A DNA stretch of 57,178 nt from the NCBI GenBank assembly GCA_016787085.1, contig JAEUVJ010000024.1, forward strand, positions 1-57,178, read 5' to 3'. The stretch is from Chitinophagaceae bacterium. Lineage in GTDB: Bacteria; Bacteroidota; Bacteroidia; Chitinophagales; Chitinophagaceae. Numbering within the stretch: the first letter of the stretch is position 1; each line of letters opens with the position of its first letter. Below the pieces are notes generated by a model, which saw nothing but the letters and a program-made list of their open reading frames with translations, had not been told where the DNA came from and ran no database searches. Of the stretch, positions 43,798-53,386 are shown one piece after another. A program made the translations under genes and the position numbers.

Positions 43798-43987
43798 AAT
43801 TTCTTTGCTCCAATCAGATGTTTAAATCGAATCTCAGATTGTTCAGAAGAATTGGAACCAGAGGTTAGGGCGGACTTCAATAGGAAGGAGGACTGAATTG
43901 AGGCTCTAAAGTATATTTAAATTAAAATACTATTCTGTTCTTTTTTGTTCACAATTGGCAGGTCATAAAATCCTGTTCTTACAGGCT

Positions 43988-45148
43988 CTATGGAAGAAAG
44001 AGTAATTTTTTATATCCGGTTTCCTGTATCAGTTCTGTCAGTTGCTGAATGGGACGGGCCGGACTATTTCTTGATGCCTGATGCGATAGAAGGGAAATAA
44101 TGGTAATGTATTTCTTTGAAAACGCATGTTCTGTGGCGCCTGCAACAGCATTTCTGTCTTTACTCTTGTTTTTATTTCCTCTTTTTACGTTGGCGAAATC
44201 TTCCCATAGATTATATAGTGTATTTTTTTCCTGGCCTGATGCCGCCAGATAGGTCTTACCGTGCCAGATGTATTCAGCGCCTTCATCATAATGTCCTGTG
44301 AGCAGGAGTGCTTCACAAATAATCAGTTCATAATCGGGAAAAGCAAATGGTGAATCTTCTCTTCTTGCTAAAATACCTGCATGATATCTTTTGGCTTCAA
44401 TCAGGGTATTATCAATGGGCGAACCTGTTATATAGGCGTGATACAGCTTTGCTGCTATGAATCTGCCGAGGATATGATCAGGATAATCTGGTGTTGCTGT
44501 GATGGATTCGATAGCACTCATGTGTGTACGCAATTGTTCTTTATCTTTTGTCAGCCAGTACCTGAATACCTGAACGGAATGAGCAAATACTTTGCTTTTT
44601 TCTGTATCGTTCGCCCTTAGATAATGGCGCAGTCCATCTCCATAGTAATCATTCAGCCGGTCCATATTCACTGATTTCTCATAGTAATAATACTGCCCCG
44701 TAATGGTTTTGGCTATCTCACGTTGAAATTTATCAATCAGAGAGGGATTTCTTTCAAGGAAAGTGATTGTTTGCTCAACCAGTGGATAAAATATCCTTTC
44801 CTGATTGGCTGCCACTTGTGTGTGCCTGAATAAAGAGATCATATAACGGAGCACCTCTTCTTTATTCACAGCCGTATCAGGAACTGCATTTTTTGTGGAA
44901 ATATGTTCAATCTCTTCGATCGAATTAAAACCGCAGTATTTTGAAAGTATGGTAAGCGTAGAAGAAGAAGGGGGATAATCGGCTTTTACCAGCCCGAAAA
45001 AGCGGCGCAGTGTATTAGCGTTGACTGTCTCTCCCGTTTTTTTATAGATATCTTCCACCATCTGGCTGCAATCTCTTGACGAGACCACTTTTCGGCCAAA
45101 ACTATTTTCCAGTTCTTTTTTCAGGGATGACAGTACGTTCTGCTTCAT
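43988..45148 (-). CDS. Candidate HTH-type regulator of Bacteroidota type
   Basis: The protein has 386 residues. The first 90 residues look like a DNA-binding region: a helical part with D-C-S-Q-M-V-E-D-I-Y-K-K-T-G, then N-T-L-R-R-F-F-G-L-V and P-S-S-S-T-L-T-I-L-S-K-Y-C-G-F, a pattern I recall from uncharacterised Bacteroidota proteins. The remainder is helical with TPR-like spacing and no signal or membrane segment. I do not recognise a named family. It lies 253 bases upstream of wza and 38 downstream of plsX, on the same strand, so it could regulate the exopolysaccharide cluster. Confidence 0.5.
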   Translation of the reverse strand: MKQNVLSSLKKELENSFGRKVVSSRDCSQMVEDIYKKTGETVNANTLRRFFGLVKADYPPSSSTLTILSKYCGFNSIEEIEHISTKNAVPDTAVNKEEVLRYMISLFRHTQVAANQERIFYPLVEQTITFLERNPSLIDKFQREIAKTITGQYYYYEKSVNMDRLNDYYGDGLRHYLRANDTEKSKVFAHSVQVFRYWLTKDKEQLRTHMSAIESITATPDYPDHILGRFIAAKLYHAYITGSPIDNTLIEAKRYHAGILARREDSPFAFPDYELIICEALLLTGHYDEGAEYIWHGKTYLAASGQEKNTLYNLWEDFANVKRGNKNKSKDRNAVAGATEHAFSKKYITIISLLSHQASRNSPARPIQQLTELIQETGYKKLLFLP

Positions 45149-45186
45149 ATATAAATACCGGGTGCTGTCAGTAAAAGACGGGTCTG

Positions 45187-46125
45187 CTATTGCAATTCTT
45201 CTTTCATTTTACCAAGTACATCTTTTTCCAGCATTTTTTGCGCTACCAGGATCATATTCTTAAAAGCTTTGGCTTTTGAAATGCCATGACCGATCACGAC
45301 GGGTTTGGCTACTCCAAGAATCGGGGTTCCGCCATAGTTTTCAAAATTGAAACGTTCAAAGTATTCTTCTTTGACCTGTTTTCTTTGGCTGACCTCATAC
45401 AGCGATTCGGCAAATTTCAACAGTATATTACCGGTAAAACCTTCACAAACCATGACGTCTGCTTTATCTATCAGCAGGTCCCGGCCCTCAATATTGCCAA
45501 TAAAATTTATGTGCTTATTTTCTTTGAGCAGGGGATAGGTTGCCTGCGCCAGTATATTGCCTTTTCCTTCTTCTTCACCCACATTGATCAATCCTACTCT
45601 GGGATTGTCAATACCAAGTATCAGCTGGGCATAGACGGAGCCCATTACGGCAAACTGGTTCAGTTGTTCGGGTTTGCAATCGGCATTTAGCCCTACATCC
45701 AATAATAAACCGGTGCCTCCGCTTTCTTTGGGTATGATGGTGGATATGGTCGGCCGGATCACGCCTTCCAGCGCTTTTATGCTGAACAAAGTACCTACCA
45801 GCATGGCCCCGGTATTACCGGCACTGATAAACGCATCCGCTTTCCCCGAGGCAAGCAGGTGAAAACCTATGGCTATGGACGATCGTTGCTTTTCTTTTAG
45901 CGCTTTAGTGGGATGCTCATGCATATCAATCACCTGGTCTGCATGGATGATCTTCAGGAGGTCCTGTGGTACATTATATTCTGAGATCAATGGCGCAATC
46001 GCCTCCTGGTTGCCGATCAGCAGGAGACGGGCGGGTGATCTTTCTTCCTGCAGGTATTGCAATACACCCTTTACCGCTTCTAATGGGGCGAAGTCTCCGC
46101 CCATCATATCAATGGCAATGATCAT
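45187..46125 (-). CDS. plsX: Phosphate acyltransferase PlsX
   Basis: The protein has 312 residues. It starts M-I-I-A-I-D-M-M-G-G-D-F-A-P-L-E-A-V, the PlsX signature, and has G-N-T-G-A-M-L, the glycine-rich L-L-L-D-V-G-L-N-A-D-C and V-C-E-G-F-T-G-N. It makes acyl-phosphate from acyl-ACP for phospholipid synthesis. It follows rpmF and yceD, a block conserved across bacteria; fabH, often next, is absent here and the HTH-type gene follows instead. Confidence 0.95.
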   Translation of the reverse strand: MIIAIDMMGGDFAPLEAVKGVLQYLQEERSPARLLLIGNQEAIAPLISEYNVPQDLLKIIHADQVIDMHEHPTKALKEKQRSSIAIGFHLLASGKADAFISAGNTGAMLVGTLFSIKALEGVIRPTISTIIPKESGGTGLLLDVGLNADCKPEQLNQFAVMGSVYAQLILGIDNPRVGLINVGEEEGKGNILAQATYPLLKENKHINFIGNIEGRDLLIDKADVMVCEGFTGNILLKFAESLYEVSQRKQVKEEYFERFNFENYGGTPILGVAKPVVIGHGISKAKAFKNMILVAQKMLEKDVLGKMKEELQ

Positions 46126-46135
46126 AGGCTATATT

Positions 46136-46186
46136 AAAATAAAAATTCTAAATCCTGAAATTACTTTTTAATCTCAGAATTTAGAA
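46136..46186 (-). terminator. Hairpin with T-rich tail between rpmF and plsX
   Basis: The outer arms ttctaaat (46146-46153) and atttagaa (46179-46186) pair, with a further ctga/tcag pairing inside. On the minus strand a T-rich tract follows (46136-46145). It may attenuate transcription from rpmF into plsX. Confidence 0.45.
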
Positions 46187-46205
46187 CTCCGTGTCCTGTG
46201 CATAA

Positions 46206-46400
46206 TTATTTCTTCACAGGAGCCTTTTCTGCCACTACCTTACCCTTGTAGTAAAGTTTACCTTCACTGACATGGGCACGGTGGCGAACATGTATTTCGC
46301 CGGTAGCACTGTCAGTAGTAAGGGTAGCACCGGTAGCTTTATAATGTGTTCTGCGCTTGGCGCTTCTTTGCTGGCTATGTCTGCGTTTCGGATTTGGCAT
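46206..46400 (-). CDS. rpmF: Ribosomal protein bL32
   Basis: The protein has 64 residues starting M-P-N-P-K-R-R-H-S, the bL32 opening, then A-K-R-R-T-H-Y-K-A and H-R-A-H-V-S. It belongs to the large ribosomal subunit. The zinc-binding cysteines of some bL32 are absent, so this is the zinc-free form. It is followed by plsX and preceded by the YceD-like gene by 31 bases. Confidence 0.95.
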   Translation of the reverse strand: MPNPKRRHSQQRSAKRRTHYKATGATLTTDSATGEIHVRHRAHVSEGKLYYKGKVVAEKAPVKK

Positions 46401-46431
46401 AACTCAAGTATTAATCAGGTCAAAAATATTT

Positions 46432-46980
46432 TTAATTATCCAGGTCTTTAAATTTTTCCAGCCCTTTCCAGATCGGGTTCTCTTTTTTCTCTTCTTTCGG
46501 GGCACTCATCTTTTTCAGCACATCCAGGGCCGATTTGTTACAATAGGGACCATCCATTTTCTCATAGTTACAGGACCGTTGCATTGGCAGGCTCAGGTTG
46601 ATGAATTCATAGATCCAGTTGGCTACGTCAATATGGCTTTCGCCATTGCTGATGTAGTATACATCGGGATCTTCTTCCTGGCTGTTCATCAGTTCAGGTT
46701 CTTCCACCATTTTCACCGTTATGTTGAATTCATCCCACAGTTCAAGGGGCAAATTGTTGTTACAACGGTCGCAGGTTACGTCCAAAGTACCCCCGATCTC
46801 GAATTTCAGGAGCATAAAGCTGCTTTTTTTATCCAAATCCAGCTTTACATGGGCCCTGCAATGGAAAAAATCCTGTTGCTGGAAGGCCTCAAAGAACTTG
46901 TCACCTATTTCATACTCGTACTGATGAATACCGGGTTTTAAACCAACAAACGCTATTTCAAATTCCCGGCGGTGACCCAT
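46432..46980 (-). CDS. DUF177/YceD family protein
   Basis: The protein has 182 residues. The DUF177 pattern is present: V-T-C-D-R-C-N-N-N-L-P-L-E-L at about 85-98 and a late R-S-C-N-Y-E-K-M-D-G-P-Y-C-N segment with two further cysteines, then W-K-G-L-E-K-F at the end. YceD is linked to 23S rRNA maturation or stability and ribosome assembly; its gene is nearly always upstream of rpmF, as here. The four cysteines could bind metal. The start at 46980 gives the standard N-terminus. Confidence 0.88.
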   Translation of the reverse strand: MGHRREFEIAFVGLKPGIHQYEYEIGDKFFEAFQQQDFFHCRAHVKLDLDKKSSFMLLKFEIGGTLDVTCDRCNNNLPLELWDEFNITVKMVEEPELMNSQEEDPDVYYISNGESHIDVANWIYEFINLSLPMQRSCNYEKMDGPYCNKSALDVLKKMSAPKEEKKENPIWKGLEKFKDLDN

Positions 46981-47165
46981 GGCGCTGCTTTTAATACTGA
47001 CCCTGATAATTCAGGACGGGGCGCAAAGGTAGGGGAATCCGATGAAAAATTTTGCCTGTTTTTGGATTATTTTCGGTCTTTGTGGTTACATTAAGGCTTT
47101 GATTCTTAGTACTATTAAATCCAGGCTGATTGCAAAAGTTTTTATCCCGTTTATTTGACCGGCTC

Positions 47166-48242
47166 ATGAAAAGCTGGAGCTGGGTGCTGCTGGTTGCCGG
47201 AACTATTCTCATTAAATGGGCTTCTCTTTACCCCGACTGGGTGGAAAGGAACTATACCCTCGGTGTTTATCCCTTCATTTCCAGAGCACAGCGGGTTCTT
47301 TTTGGCTGGCTGCCGTTCAGTATCGGCGACCTGTTCTATGGGTTCCTGGTGCTGGTGATCATTTTCCGCACATACCGTTTCTTTAAATTGCTTTTTCAAA
47401 AGAAACTTACCCGGAAATATTTTGCCTCAGGCCTCCAACAAGCGATATTCTTTTTTCTTTTTGTCTATGTTTTTTTCAACCTTTTATGGGGGCTGAACTA
47501 TAACCGGCTTGGTATTGCCAACCAGCTTGACCTGAAAGTAAAAAAATATACACTGGCCGACCTGGATACGCTGACCACAACTATACAGGATAAACTGAAT
47601 CAGTATGCCAGCACAGCCGGTGAGGAACAAAGGGACTCATTGAACAGGAAGAAGCGATTGTTCAGGGAGAGTGATAAAGCCTATGCTTATGCGGTTACCC
47701 AATTCCCTTTTCTCCGGTACGAGTCAAAATCAATAAAGCCTTCATTGTTCAGTTATCTTGGTAATTACCTTGGCTTCCAGGGGTATTATAATCCTTTTTC
47801 AGGCGAAGCACAGGTGAATACTACGATACCCCGTTTCCTCGAGCCCTTTGTCACCACGCATGAGGTTGCCCACCAGCTAGGATATGCCAAAGAAAATGAA
47901 GCCAATTTCGTAGCGTTTCTCGCCTGCCGTTCATTTCCTTCTAACGGGTTCAAATACTCGATGTACTTCGATATGTACAACTATGCTATCGGCGAGGTCC
48001 GGCGCAGGGATACGGCTTTAGCCAGGAGTTTTCAGCAAAAATTACACCCCCAGGTGGTCAATGATATTAATGAATACCGGGTCTTCCTTCGCCGGTACAG
48101 AAATCCTATCGAACCGATCATCACTTGGGGATATAGCCATTACCTGAAAGCCAATAACCAACCTGCCGGGAAAGAAACCTACAATGAAGTGGTGGCCTGG
48201 TTGATTGCTTACTATAAAAAATATGGTATAAATGCGCTGTGA
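47166..48242 (+). CDS. DUF3810 membrane protein with HExxH
   Basis: From the ATG at 47166 the protein has 358 residues; a TTG at 47130 is an alternative. It has three predicted membrane helices in the first 115 residues and then a soluble domain with T-H-E-V-A-H-Q-L-G-Y-A-K-E-N-E-A-N-F, a zinc-protease-type H-E-x-x-H with a downstream E-x-x-A. The family DUF3810 is found in Bacteroidota and Firmicutes; the motif suggests a membrane-anchored metallopeptidase. It is divergent from yceD and its 3' end meets dcd head-on with a 24-base gap. Confidence 0.88.
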   Translation: MKSWSWVLLVAGTILIKWASLYPDWVERNYTLGVYPFISRAQRVLFGWLPFSIGDLFYGFLVLVIIFRTYRFFKLLFQKKLTRKYFASGLQQAIFFFLFVYVFFNLLWGLNYNRLGIANQLDLKVKKYTLADLDTLTTTIQDKLNQYASTAGEEQRDSLNRKKRLFRESDKAYAYAVTQFPFLRYESKSIKPSLFSYLGNYLGFQGYYNPFSGEAQVNTTIPRFLEPFVTTHEVAHQLGYAKENEANFVAFLACRSFPSNGFKYSMYFDMYNYAIGEVRRRDTALARSFQQKLHPQVVNDINEYRVFLRRYRNPIEPIITWGYSHYLKANNQPAGKETYNEVVAWLIAYYKKYGINAL

Positions 48243-48266
48243 TCACTCCCATTTTGGAGCATTCTT

Positions 48267-48803
48267 TTAGAACTTATTCTTCCACATCATACTTTCAACA
48301 GGTCTGTCGGGCTGTCCGCTGTATTTGGCATTTTTCTTCTGGTTGTACTTTACTTCAATCTCGCCATCCACCGGAAAATAGATCAACTGGCCTACTGGCA
48401 TACCTTTATATACTTTCACCGGCTGTTTCACTGATATTTCCAGGGTCCAGTGACCGCAGAAGCCAACATCACCTTTACCCGCCGTAGCATGTATATCTAT
48501 CCCAAGGCGCCCGGTGGATGATTTGCCTTCCAGGAAGGGTACATGGGCATGTGTTTCGGTATATTCTAATGTAACGCCGAGATAAAAGATATGCGGGTAC
48601 AAAACGAACCCTTCCTCCGGTATTTCAAAGTGCTCGATCTCGTTATGTTTTTTGGCATCGAGGATGTGTTCACGGTAAGTAGCCAACCATTGGCCGAGGT
48701 GTACATCATACGAATTGCTGCCGAGGCATTCCCGGTCATACGGAGCCAGTTTGATGGTACCTTTTTCTATTTCCTCCAGTATTCGTTTATCAGACAGGAT
48801 CAT
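48267..48803 (-). CDS. dcd: dCTP deaminase
   Basis: The protein has 178 residues, slightly shorter than the E. coli enzyme. The trimeric dUTPase-like fold is shown by I-L-S-D-K-R-I, G-S-N-S-Y-D-V-H-L-G, F-L-E-G-K-S-S-T-G-R-L-G and a catalytic-glutamate region F-C-G-H-W-T-L-E-I. It turns dCTP into dUTP, feeding dTMP synthesis. It is convergent with the DUF3810 gene and divergent from the phosphopantetheinyl transferase gene. Confidence 0.93.
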   Translation of the reverse strand: MILSDKRILEEIEKGTIKLAPYDRECLGSNSYDVHLGQWLATYREHILDAKKHNEIEHFEIPEEGFVLYPHIFYLGVTLEYTETHAHVPFLEGKSSTGRLGIDIHATAGKGDVGFCGHWTLEISVKQPVKVYKGMPVGQLIYFPVDGEIEVKYNQKKNAKYSGQPDRPVESMMWKNKF

Positions 48804-48934
48804 ATTATTTATTTACCGGGTTGGGTAACCTGCCGGCAGACAGGTTCTTGTCTTTGTTCCTTGTGTCACACTCTTGTACTGCATATCTTTATATGCCATT
48901 GAGCGCAGCAAAGTAAACCACGAATCAGCATCGG

Positions 48935-49561
48935 ATGCCAATTTTTTTTCAACATCAAATCAACGACGATACCCGCTTAGGTATATGGAAGATCGAGGAG
49001 ACCGAAGAGTTTTTCAAAGGCAATGTGCCACTACACCGGGATGTGACCCATCCGCATAAGCGGTTGCAGCACCTGGCCGGCCGTTTCCTGCTTCAATTTC
49101 TTTTTCCTGATTTTCCATATGAACTGATACAGATTGCGGATACCCGGAAGCCATTTCTTCCTAATGAGCAGTATCATTTCTCTATTTCCCATTGCGGTGA
49201 TTATGCGGCAGCTATTGTAAGCAGGGACAAAAGGGTAGGGATAGATGTAGAGATACCAGTAGAAAAGATCGGGACAGTGATGTATAAATTTCTAACCGCA
49301 AAAGAGCATGAGATATTTAGTCTTATTCCCGGTAATCCCGGAATAAATTCTTACCAGGAGCCTACGATCCTCTGGTCGGCTAAAGAGGCAGTCTTTAAAT
49401 GGTATGGCGATGGCGGAGTTGATTTCCGGAAACAGATACAGCTATTAAAGCAAAATGAAGGGGCTGAAACTATTGAGTGTTTTTTTTCAAAAAGCCAGTC
49501 AGACCTCACCATTCATTATCGTCGTTTCGATCACCTCGTGCTGGCATGGGTGATGAGTTAA
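48935..49561 (+). CDS. 4'-phosphopantetheinyl transferase superfamily protein
   Basis: The protein has 208 residues. Key motifs: F-S-I-S-H-C-G-D-Y near residue 83, V-G-I-D-V-E at about 101-106 for magnesium, and W-S-A-K-E-A-V-F-K-W-Y with the second acid. It moves phosphopantetheine from CoA to a carrier protein. Size fits the compact Sfp/AcpT-like class rather than AcpS. The carrier protein is not in the window. Its 3' end overlaps the end of the DUF2130 gene by 4 bases, tail to tail. Confidence 0.9.
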   Translation: MPIFFQHQINDDTRLGIWKIEETEEFFKGNVPLHRDVTHPHKRLQHLAGRFLLQFLFPDFPYELIQIADTRKPFLPNEQYHFSISHCGDYAAAIVSRDKRVGIDVEIPVEKIGTVMYKFLTAKEHEIFSLIPGNPGINSYQEPTILWSAKEAVFKWYGDGGVDFRKQIQLLKQNEGAETIECFFSKSQSDLTIHYRRFDHLVLAWVMS

Positions 49562-50739
49562 CTTTCTTCATCATTCCCGGCTTCCAGCAAATTAAGATCA
49601 ACGGAGTCCATTCCCGCAATGCCTTCAATAGAGCCTCTCACATGGGCAGCATTTAACAAAACTTTTTCCAGTTGCTTTTCTCTTGCCTTCCATAGTTTTT
49701 CCATGGCATCCCTTTCTTTCTGGATAGAAAGCTTCATGCTCATAAACCCTTCCCGGATGGCTTTCCATTGCTCGGCAAATTCATTGCTGGTCAGGTAATC
49801 ATATAGCAAGCTCATTTTATCTCCCTTGTTCTCATTATTCTTTGCAGCATTGAATATCCGTATCACACCATCCCTTAATACACCGGCCAACGCTTTTACT
49901 TCTCCAAAAGAACATACCCATACACCATCTTTGATACCAAAGCCATCCATATCCTTAGGCATTGTCTTTGTAACGATCACTGCTATTTCGGCGCCCTGGC
50001 TGCGCATATCCGCTTTCAATTTTTCTATCCAGTCTGCGGTAAATGCATTGGTCCGTTTGCTTTCATAAATGATCTTGCCGCATTCCTGTCCGAAATTGTT
50101 ACGAACGACCTGGATACAATCAGCGCCTTTAACTCCTTTACCTACTTCGGCGATCATATCAAAAGGGAATGACGATCTCAGCATTTCTTCCAAAGCTATC
50201 TCCTGCACTTCGCCCTGCAATTGCATAGAACCCTGCTCGGCCTTTCTCCTCATTTCATCCGCCAGTTTCTTTTGATCCTCCAACTGCTTTTCCATTTCTT
50301 TCAGGCGAAGCTGGTATTCTGTTTCTTTTGCGGCTGTCTTTTGCTCTTCTATTTTCCGGATATCATCCGACAGCTTTTCTCTTTCCTTTTGTAATTGTCT
50401 TTGAATATTGATCTCAATTTCTGCTTCCTTATTTTTTAGTTCCTGTTCTTTCCGCATATAATCGGCTTCTTTTTGCCGGGCGACTTTTAACTTCTCTTCT
50501 TTTTCCTTATCGTTTAGCTCTAATTGACGAAGTTTTATTTCGTAATCTGTTGTAATGCTTTTGCGCAGTGACTCTTCAATTTGTTGCTGTAGTTTATTTT
50601 TTTCATCAGCGAATTGCTTTTCTTTTTGCTTTTGCCAGTCAACCATTTTTGAACGCAATTCTTTCTCCACCTCTTCCCTTACCGCATCATTTGGCTCAAA
50701 CTGGTGACCACAATTCGGACATTTTATTTCAGTCGGCAT
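49558..50739 (-). CDS. DUF2130 protein with zinc knuckle and coiled coil
   Basis: The protein has 393 residues. It starts with a half zinc ribbon, C-P-N-C-G-H-Q-F; residues about 15-190 form a long charged coiled coil; then the DUF2130 domain begins (E-E-M-L-R-S-S-F-P-F-D, D-C-I-Q-V-V-R-N, G-K-I-I-Y-E-S-K-R-T). The D ... E-x-K arrangement is like the PD-(D/E)XK nuclease core and the protein resembles RmuC in layout. The function is not known. It lies alone, convergent with the phosphopantetheinyl transferase gene. Confidence 0.85.
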   Translation of the reverse strand: MPTEIKCPNCGHQFEPNDAVREEVEKELRSKMVDWQKQKEKQFADEKNKLQQQIEESLRKSITTDYEIKLRQLELNDKEKEEKLKVARQKEADYMRKEQELKNKEAEIEINIQRQLQKEREKLSDDIRKIEEQKTAAKETEYQLRLKEMEKQLEDQKKLADEMRRKAEQGSMQLQGEVQEIALEEMLRSSFPFDMIAEVGKGVKGADCIQVVRNNFGQECGKIIYESKRTNAFTADWIEKLKADMRSQGAEIAVIVTKTMPKDMDGFGIKDGVWVCSFGEVKALAGVLRDGVIRIFNAAKNNENKGDKMSLLYDYLTSNEFAEQWKAIREGFMSMKLSIQKERDAMEKLWKAREKQLEKVLLNAAHVRGSIEGIAGMDSVDLNLLEAGNDEES

Positions 50740-51019
50740 TACACACTATTTTGCTGCAAATTAACCAAGCTTTTACCGGATAAAAAATTGTGATTCATTA
50801 CTGCTCTCCGGGAGAATAATGAGGCGCAAAAGACAGGTGTTTACCTGTTATTCATATTGATCGGGTCCGTAGCTCCTTACAAAGGATGAAAGAATATGCT
50901 GATAAGCATCGTGGAAATACGTGAGATCGGACATGGGGCTAAAAGCACCGGCATTCCCCTTTATTTCTTGCTTATTAAGTATTATATTCGGTAAAGCCGG
51001 TTCATCCAAAAACGAATGC

Positions 51020-53323
51020 ATGTCTTCTCCTCCGATCAGGATCCTTATTTTTTCATTTATTCTCCTGCGAAGTTTCCTAGGCTATTCGCAGGTGACGATC
51101 ATTCCTTACAGCAGCCCCTGGAAATATCTTGATAATGGCAGCAACCAGGGCACAGGGTGGAGCGCCAGCAGTTTCAACGATGCTGGCTGGTCTGTTGGTA
51201 ACAGCGAATTAGGATATGGTGATGGTGATGAAGCCACCGTTGTTAGCTATGGCCCAAGTTCTTCCAATAAATATATCACTACCTATTTCCGCAAAACGGT
51301 CAATATACCCGATCCTTCTGCATTCACGAATTTTTCACTTAGCATCGAGTACGATGATGGTATGATTGTATATATAAATGGAACAGAGGTGGCCCGTGCC
51401 AAAATGACCAATCCCGTGTCGTATACGAAACTAGCCGACGCACCTTCTGTTGAAGACCAGGTTGGCAATTTCACTATACCTGTATCGGCATTTACTGCAG
51501 GTTCCAATACGATCGCTGTGGAAGTGCACCAACAGTCAGTGAGCAGTTCGGATATTTCATTCAATCTTCAACTGCTGGCAAATGATGCTTTTGCTGCTAC
51601 GCTGGTCCGCGGCCCTTATCTCAACAGGGGCGGGCAATCAACTATGACGGTTCGTTGGCGAACTACGACAGCTGTGGCTTCGCGGCTGGAGATCGGAACC
51701 GTATTCGGGGTCTATCCAACAGTGCTCACTAATGCGACGCCAAAGACAGAACATGAATTGGTGCTGACCGGTTTGGAACCCGATACTAAATATTATTATC
51801 GTGTTGGCAACACGGTGTTGACAGGGGCCAATGATCCCGATCGTTTTTTTGTCACGCTGCCATCCGCCAATACCACACGGAAATTACGCTTCGCTGTTTT
51901 CGGTGATTGTGGTCGTGATCAAAACGGTTTTCAAAGCGGGGCGTTGACACAATATCGGGCTTATTTAGCGGCCAATACTATCAGTGAAGTGGATGGCATG
52001 TTATTGCTGGGTGATAATGCTTATGACAATGGCACCGATGCCGAATTCACAGATGGTTTCTTTGATGTCTACAGTTCGAATATTTTAAAGAACCATAAAA
52101 TATATCCATCGCCTGGTAATCACGAATATGCCAATGCGGCCAATCCCACTTCCCGTACTATTGCCTATTACCAGAGTTTTACTATGCCGGCGAATGGTGA
52201 ATTGGGTGGAGTGTCTTCGGGTACAGAAGCTTTTTACTCTTTTGATGCCGGGGATATTCATTTTATATCGCTGGATTCTTATGGTATGGAAGCAGGCAAT
52301 ACCCGCCTGTACGATACGACCGGTGTACAGGCGCTCTGGTTAAAGAGTGACCTGGCAGCTACCAATAAAAAATGGGTCATTGCTTTTTTTCATCACCCTC
52401 CTTATACGAAGGGAAGTCATAATTCAGACACGGAGGCTGATCTGCGGGCGATCCGGGAAAATTTCATCCGTATACTCGAACGGAATGGAGTGGACATGGT
52501 TCTTTGCGGGCATAGCCATAACTATGAACGATCTTACTTGCTCAAAGGATATTATAAGGCAACAGCGGCGGGTTCGCCACTGACGGAATCAAACTTTTCC
52601 ATCGGTGCCCACGCTGTTGGCTCCTCCAACGGCAAATATGACGGATCGTCAAACTCCTGTGTGTACACTACCGGTTCCGGTAAATACAATCATGGAACGG
52701 TATATGTTGTGTCTGGATCGGCCGGTGCGGATGGGGGTGTACAGACGGATTATGACGGTTACCCGCACAATGCATTGCCTAATTCGATCGATGACGGGGG
52801 GATGTTTTATTTTGAAGTGGAGAAAAATCGTTTGGATGCGAAATTTATTCGAAGGACAGGCGAAATTGCCGATCAGTTTACGATCATGAAGGATGTCAAC
52901 CAAAAGGATACGATCGATATCCTGGAGGGTGAGCCGATCACATTGACAGCTTCGTGGCCGGGTACTTATCACTGGAGTACGGGAGCCACCACTGCATCTA
53001 TTACTGTGACCCCTGCTGCAGGAATAAATAATTATACAGTGAACGATAGTCTTTCCTGTATCAATGACCAGGTTGTTGTATATGCCAACGTCTGCAACAC
53101 GGCTACCAATACATGGGTAGGAAAGGTAAGCACGGCCTGGGAAAACCCGCAGAACTGGAGTTGTAATACGGTGCCGGGAGAGGCCACTGATGTGATCATT
53201 GATCACGGCAGTCCCAATACACCTGTGATCAGTTCGAACGTGGTGATTAAAAGTATAACGACAAGCAGAGGGGTAAGTGTAGTGGTGGGGGCAGGTTTTA
53301 CGTTGAGACTGACAGGGAATTGA
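51020..53323 (+). CDS. Secreted purple-acid-phosphatase-like metallophosphoesterase
   Basis: From the ATG at 51020 the protein has 767 residues and a good signal peptide (about 1-24); an ORF start 99 bases upstream would place the signal inside. Parts: a beta-sandwich with W-K-Y-L-D-N-G and Y-G-D-G-D-E, a fibronectin-type PAP N-terminal domain, the metallophosphatase core with F-G-D-C-G-R-D, L-G-D-N-A-Y-D, G-N-H-E-Y, F-F-H-H-P-P and G-H-S-H-N-Y-E-R-S, an Ig-like part, and a C-terminal W-V-G-K-V-S-T-A-W-E-N-P region. All metal ligands look intact. The usual type IX sorting domain is missing at the C-terminus, and the gene ends 20 bases before the tRNA-associated repeat. Confidence 0.85.
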   Translation: MSSPPIRILIFSFILLRSFLGYSQVTIIPYSSPWKYLDNGSNQGTGWSASSFNDAGWSVGNSELGYGDGDEATVVSYGPSSSNKYITTYFRKTVNIPDPSAFTNFSLSIEYDDGMIVYINGTEVARAKMTNPVSYTKLADAPSVEDQVGNFTIPVSAFTAGSNTIAVEVHQQSVSSSDISFNLQLLANDAFAATLVRGPYLNRGGQSTMTVRWRTTTAVASRLEIGTVFGVYPTVLTNATPKTEHELVLTGLEPDTKYYYRVGNTVLTGANDPDRFFVTLPSANTTRKLRFAVFGDCGRDQNGFQSGALTQYRAYLAANTISEVDGMLLLGDNAYDNGTDAEFTDGFFDVYSSNILKNHKIYPSPGNHEYANAANPTSRTIAYYQSFTMPANGELGGVSSGTEAFYSFDAGDIHFISLDSYGMEAGNTRLYDTTGVQALWLKSDLAATNKKWVIAFFHHPPYTKGSHNSDTEADLRAIRENFIRILERNGVDMVLCGHSHNYERSYLLKGYYKATAAGSPLTESNFSIGAHAVGSSNGKYDGSSNSCVYTTGSGKYNHGTVYVVSGSAGADGGVQTDYDGYPHNALPNSIDDGGMFYFEVEKNRLDAKFIRRTGEIADQFTIMKDVNQKDTIDILEGEPITLTASWPGTYHWSTGATTASITVTPAAGINNYTVNDSLSCINDQVVVYANVCNTATNTWVGKVSTAWENPQNWSCNTVPGEATDVIIDHGSPNTPVISSNVVIKSITTSRGVSVVVGAGFTLRLTGN

Positions 53324-53342
53324 CAGGCATAAAAGGAATGGG

Positions 53343-53386
53343 ACATAAACAACAAAAGCGACCGAAGTCGCTTTGTGTGCCCCGGA
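53343..53386. repeat. 44-bp direct repeat, copy 1 (tRNA-Leu 3' end and terminator)
   Basis: This block is identical to 53690-53733. On the minus strand it holds the last bases of a tRNA-Leu (CCGGGGCA), a terminator hairpin agcgac/gtcgct with a UUCG loop, and the tail ending in gtttatgt. The two blocks bracket the GIY-YIG gene and a decayed tRNA-Leu copy. Confidence 0.85.

Noticed and set aside
43735..43987. UpxY-type long leader with a clear antitermination site
   Set aside because: Only a 4-bp stem with a T-run was found; listed as a weak terminator and not as a defined leader.
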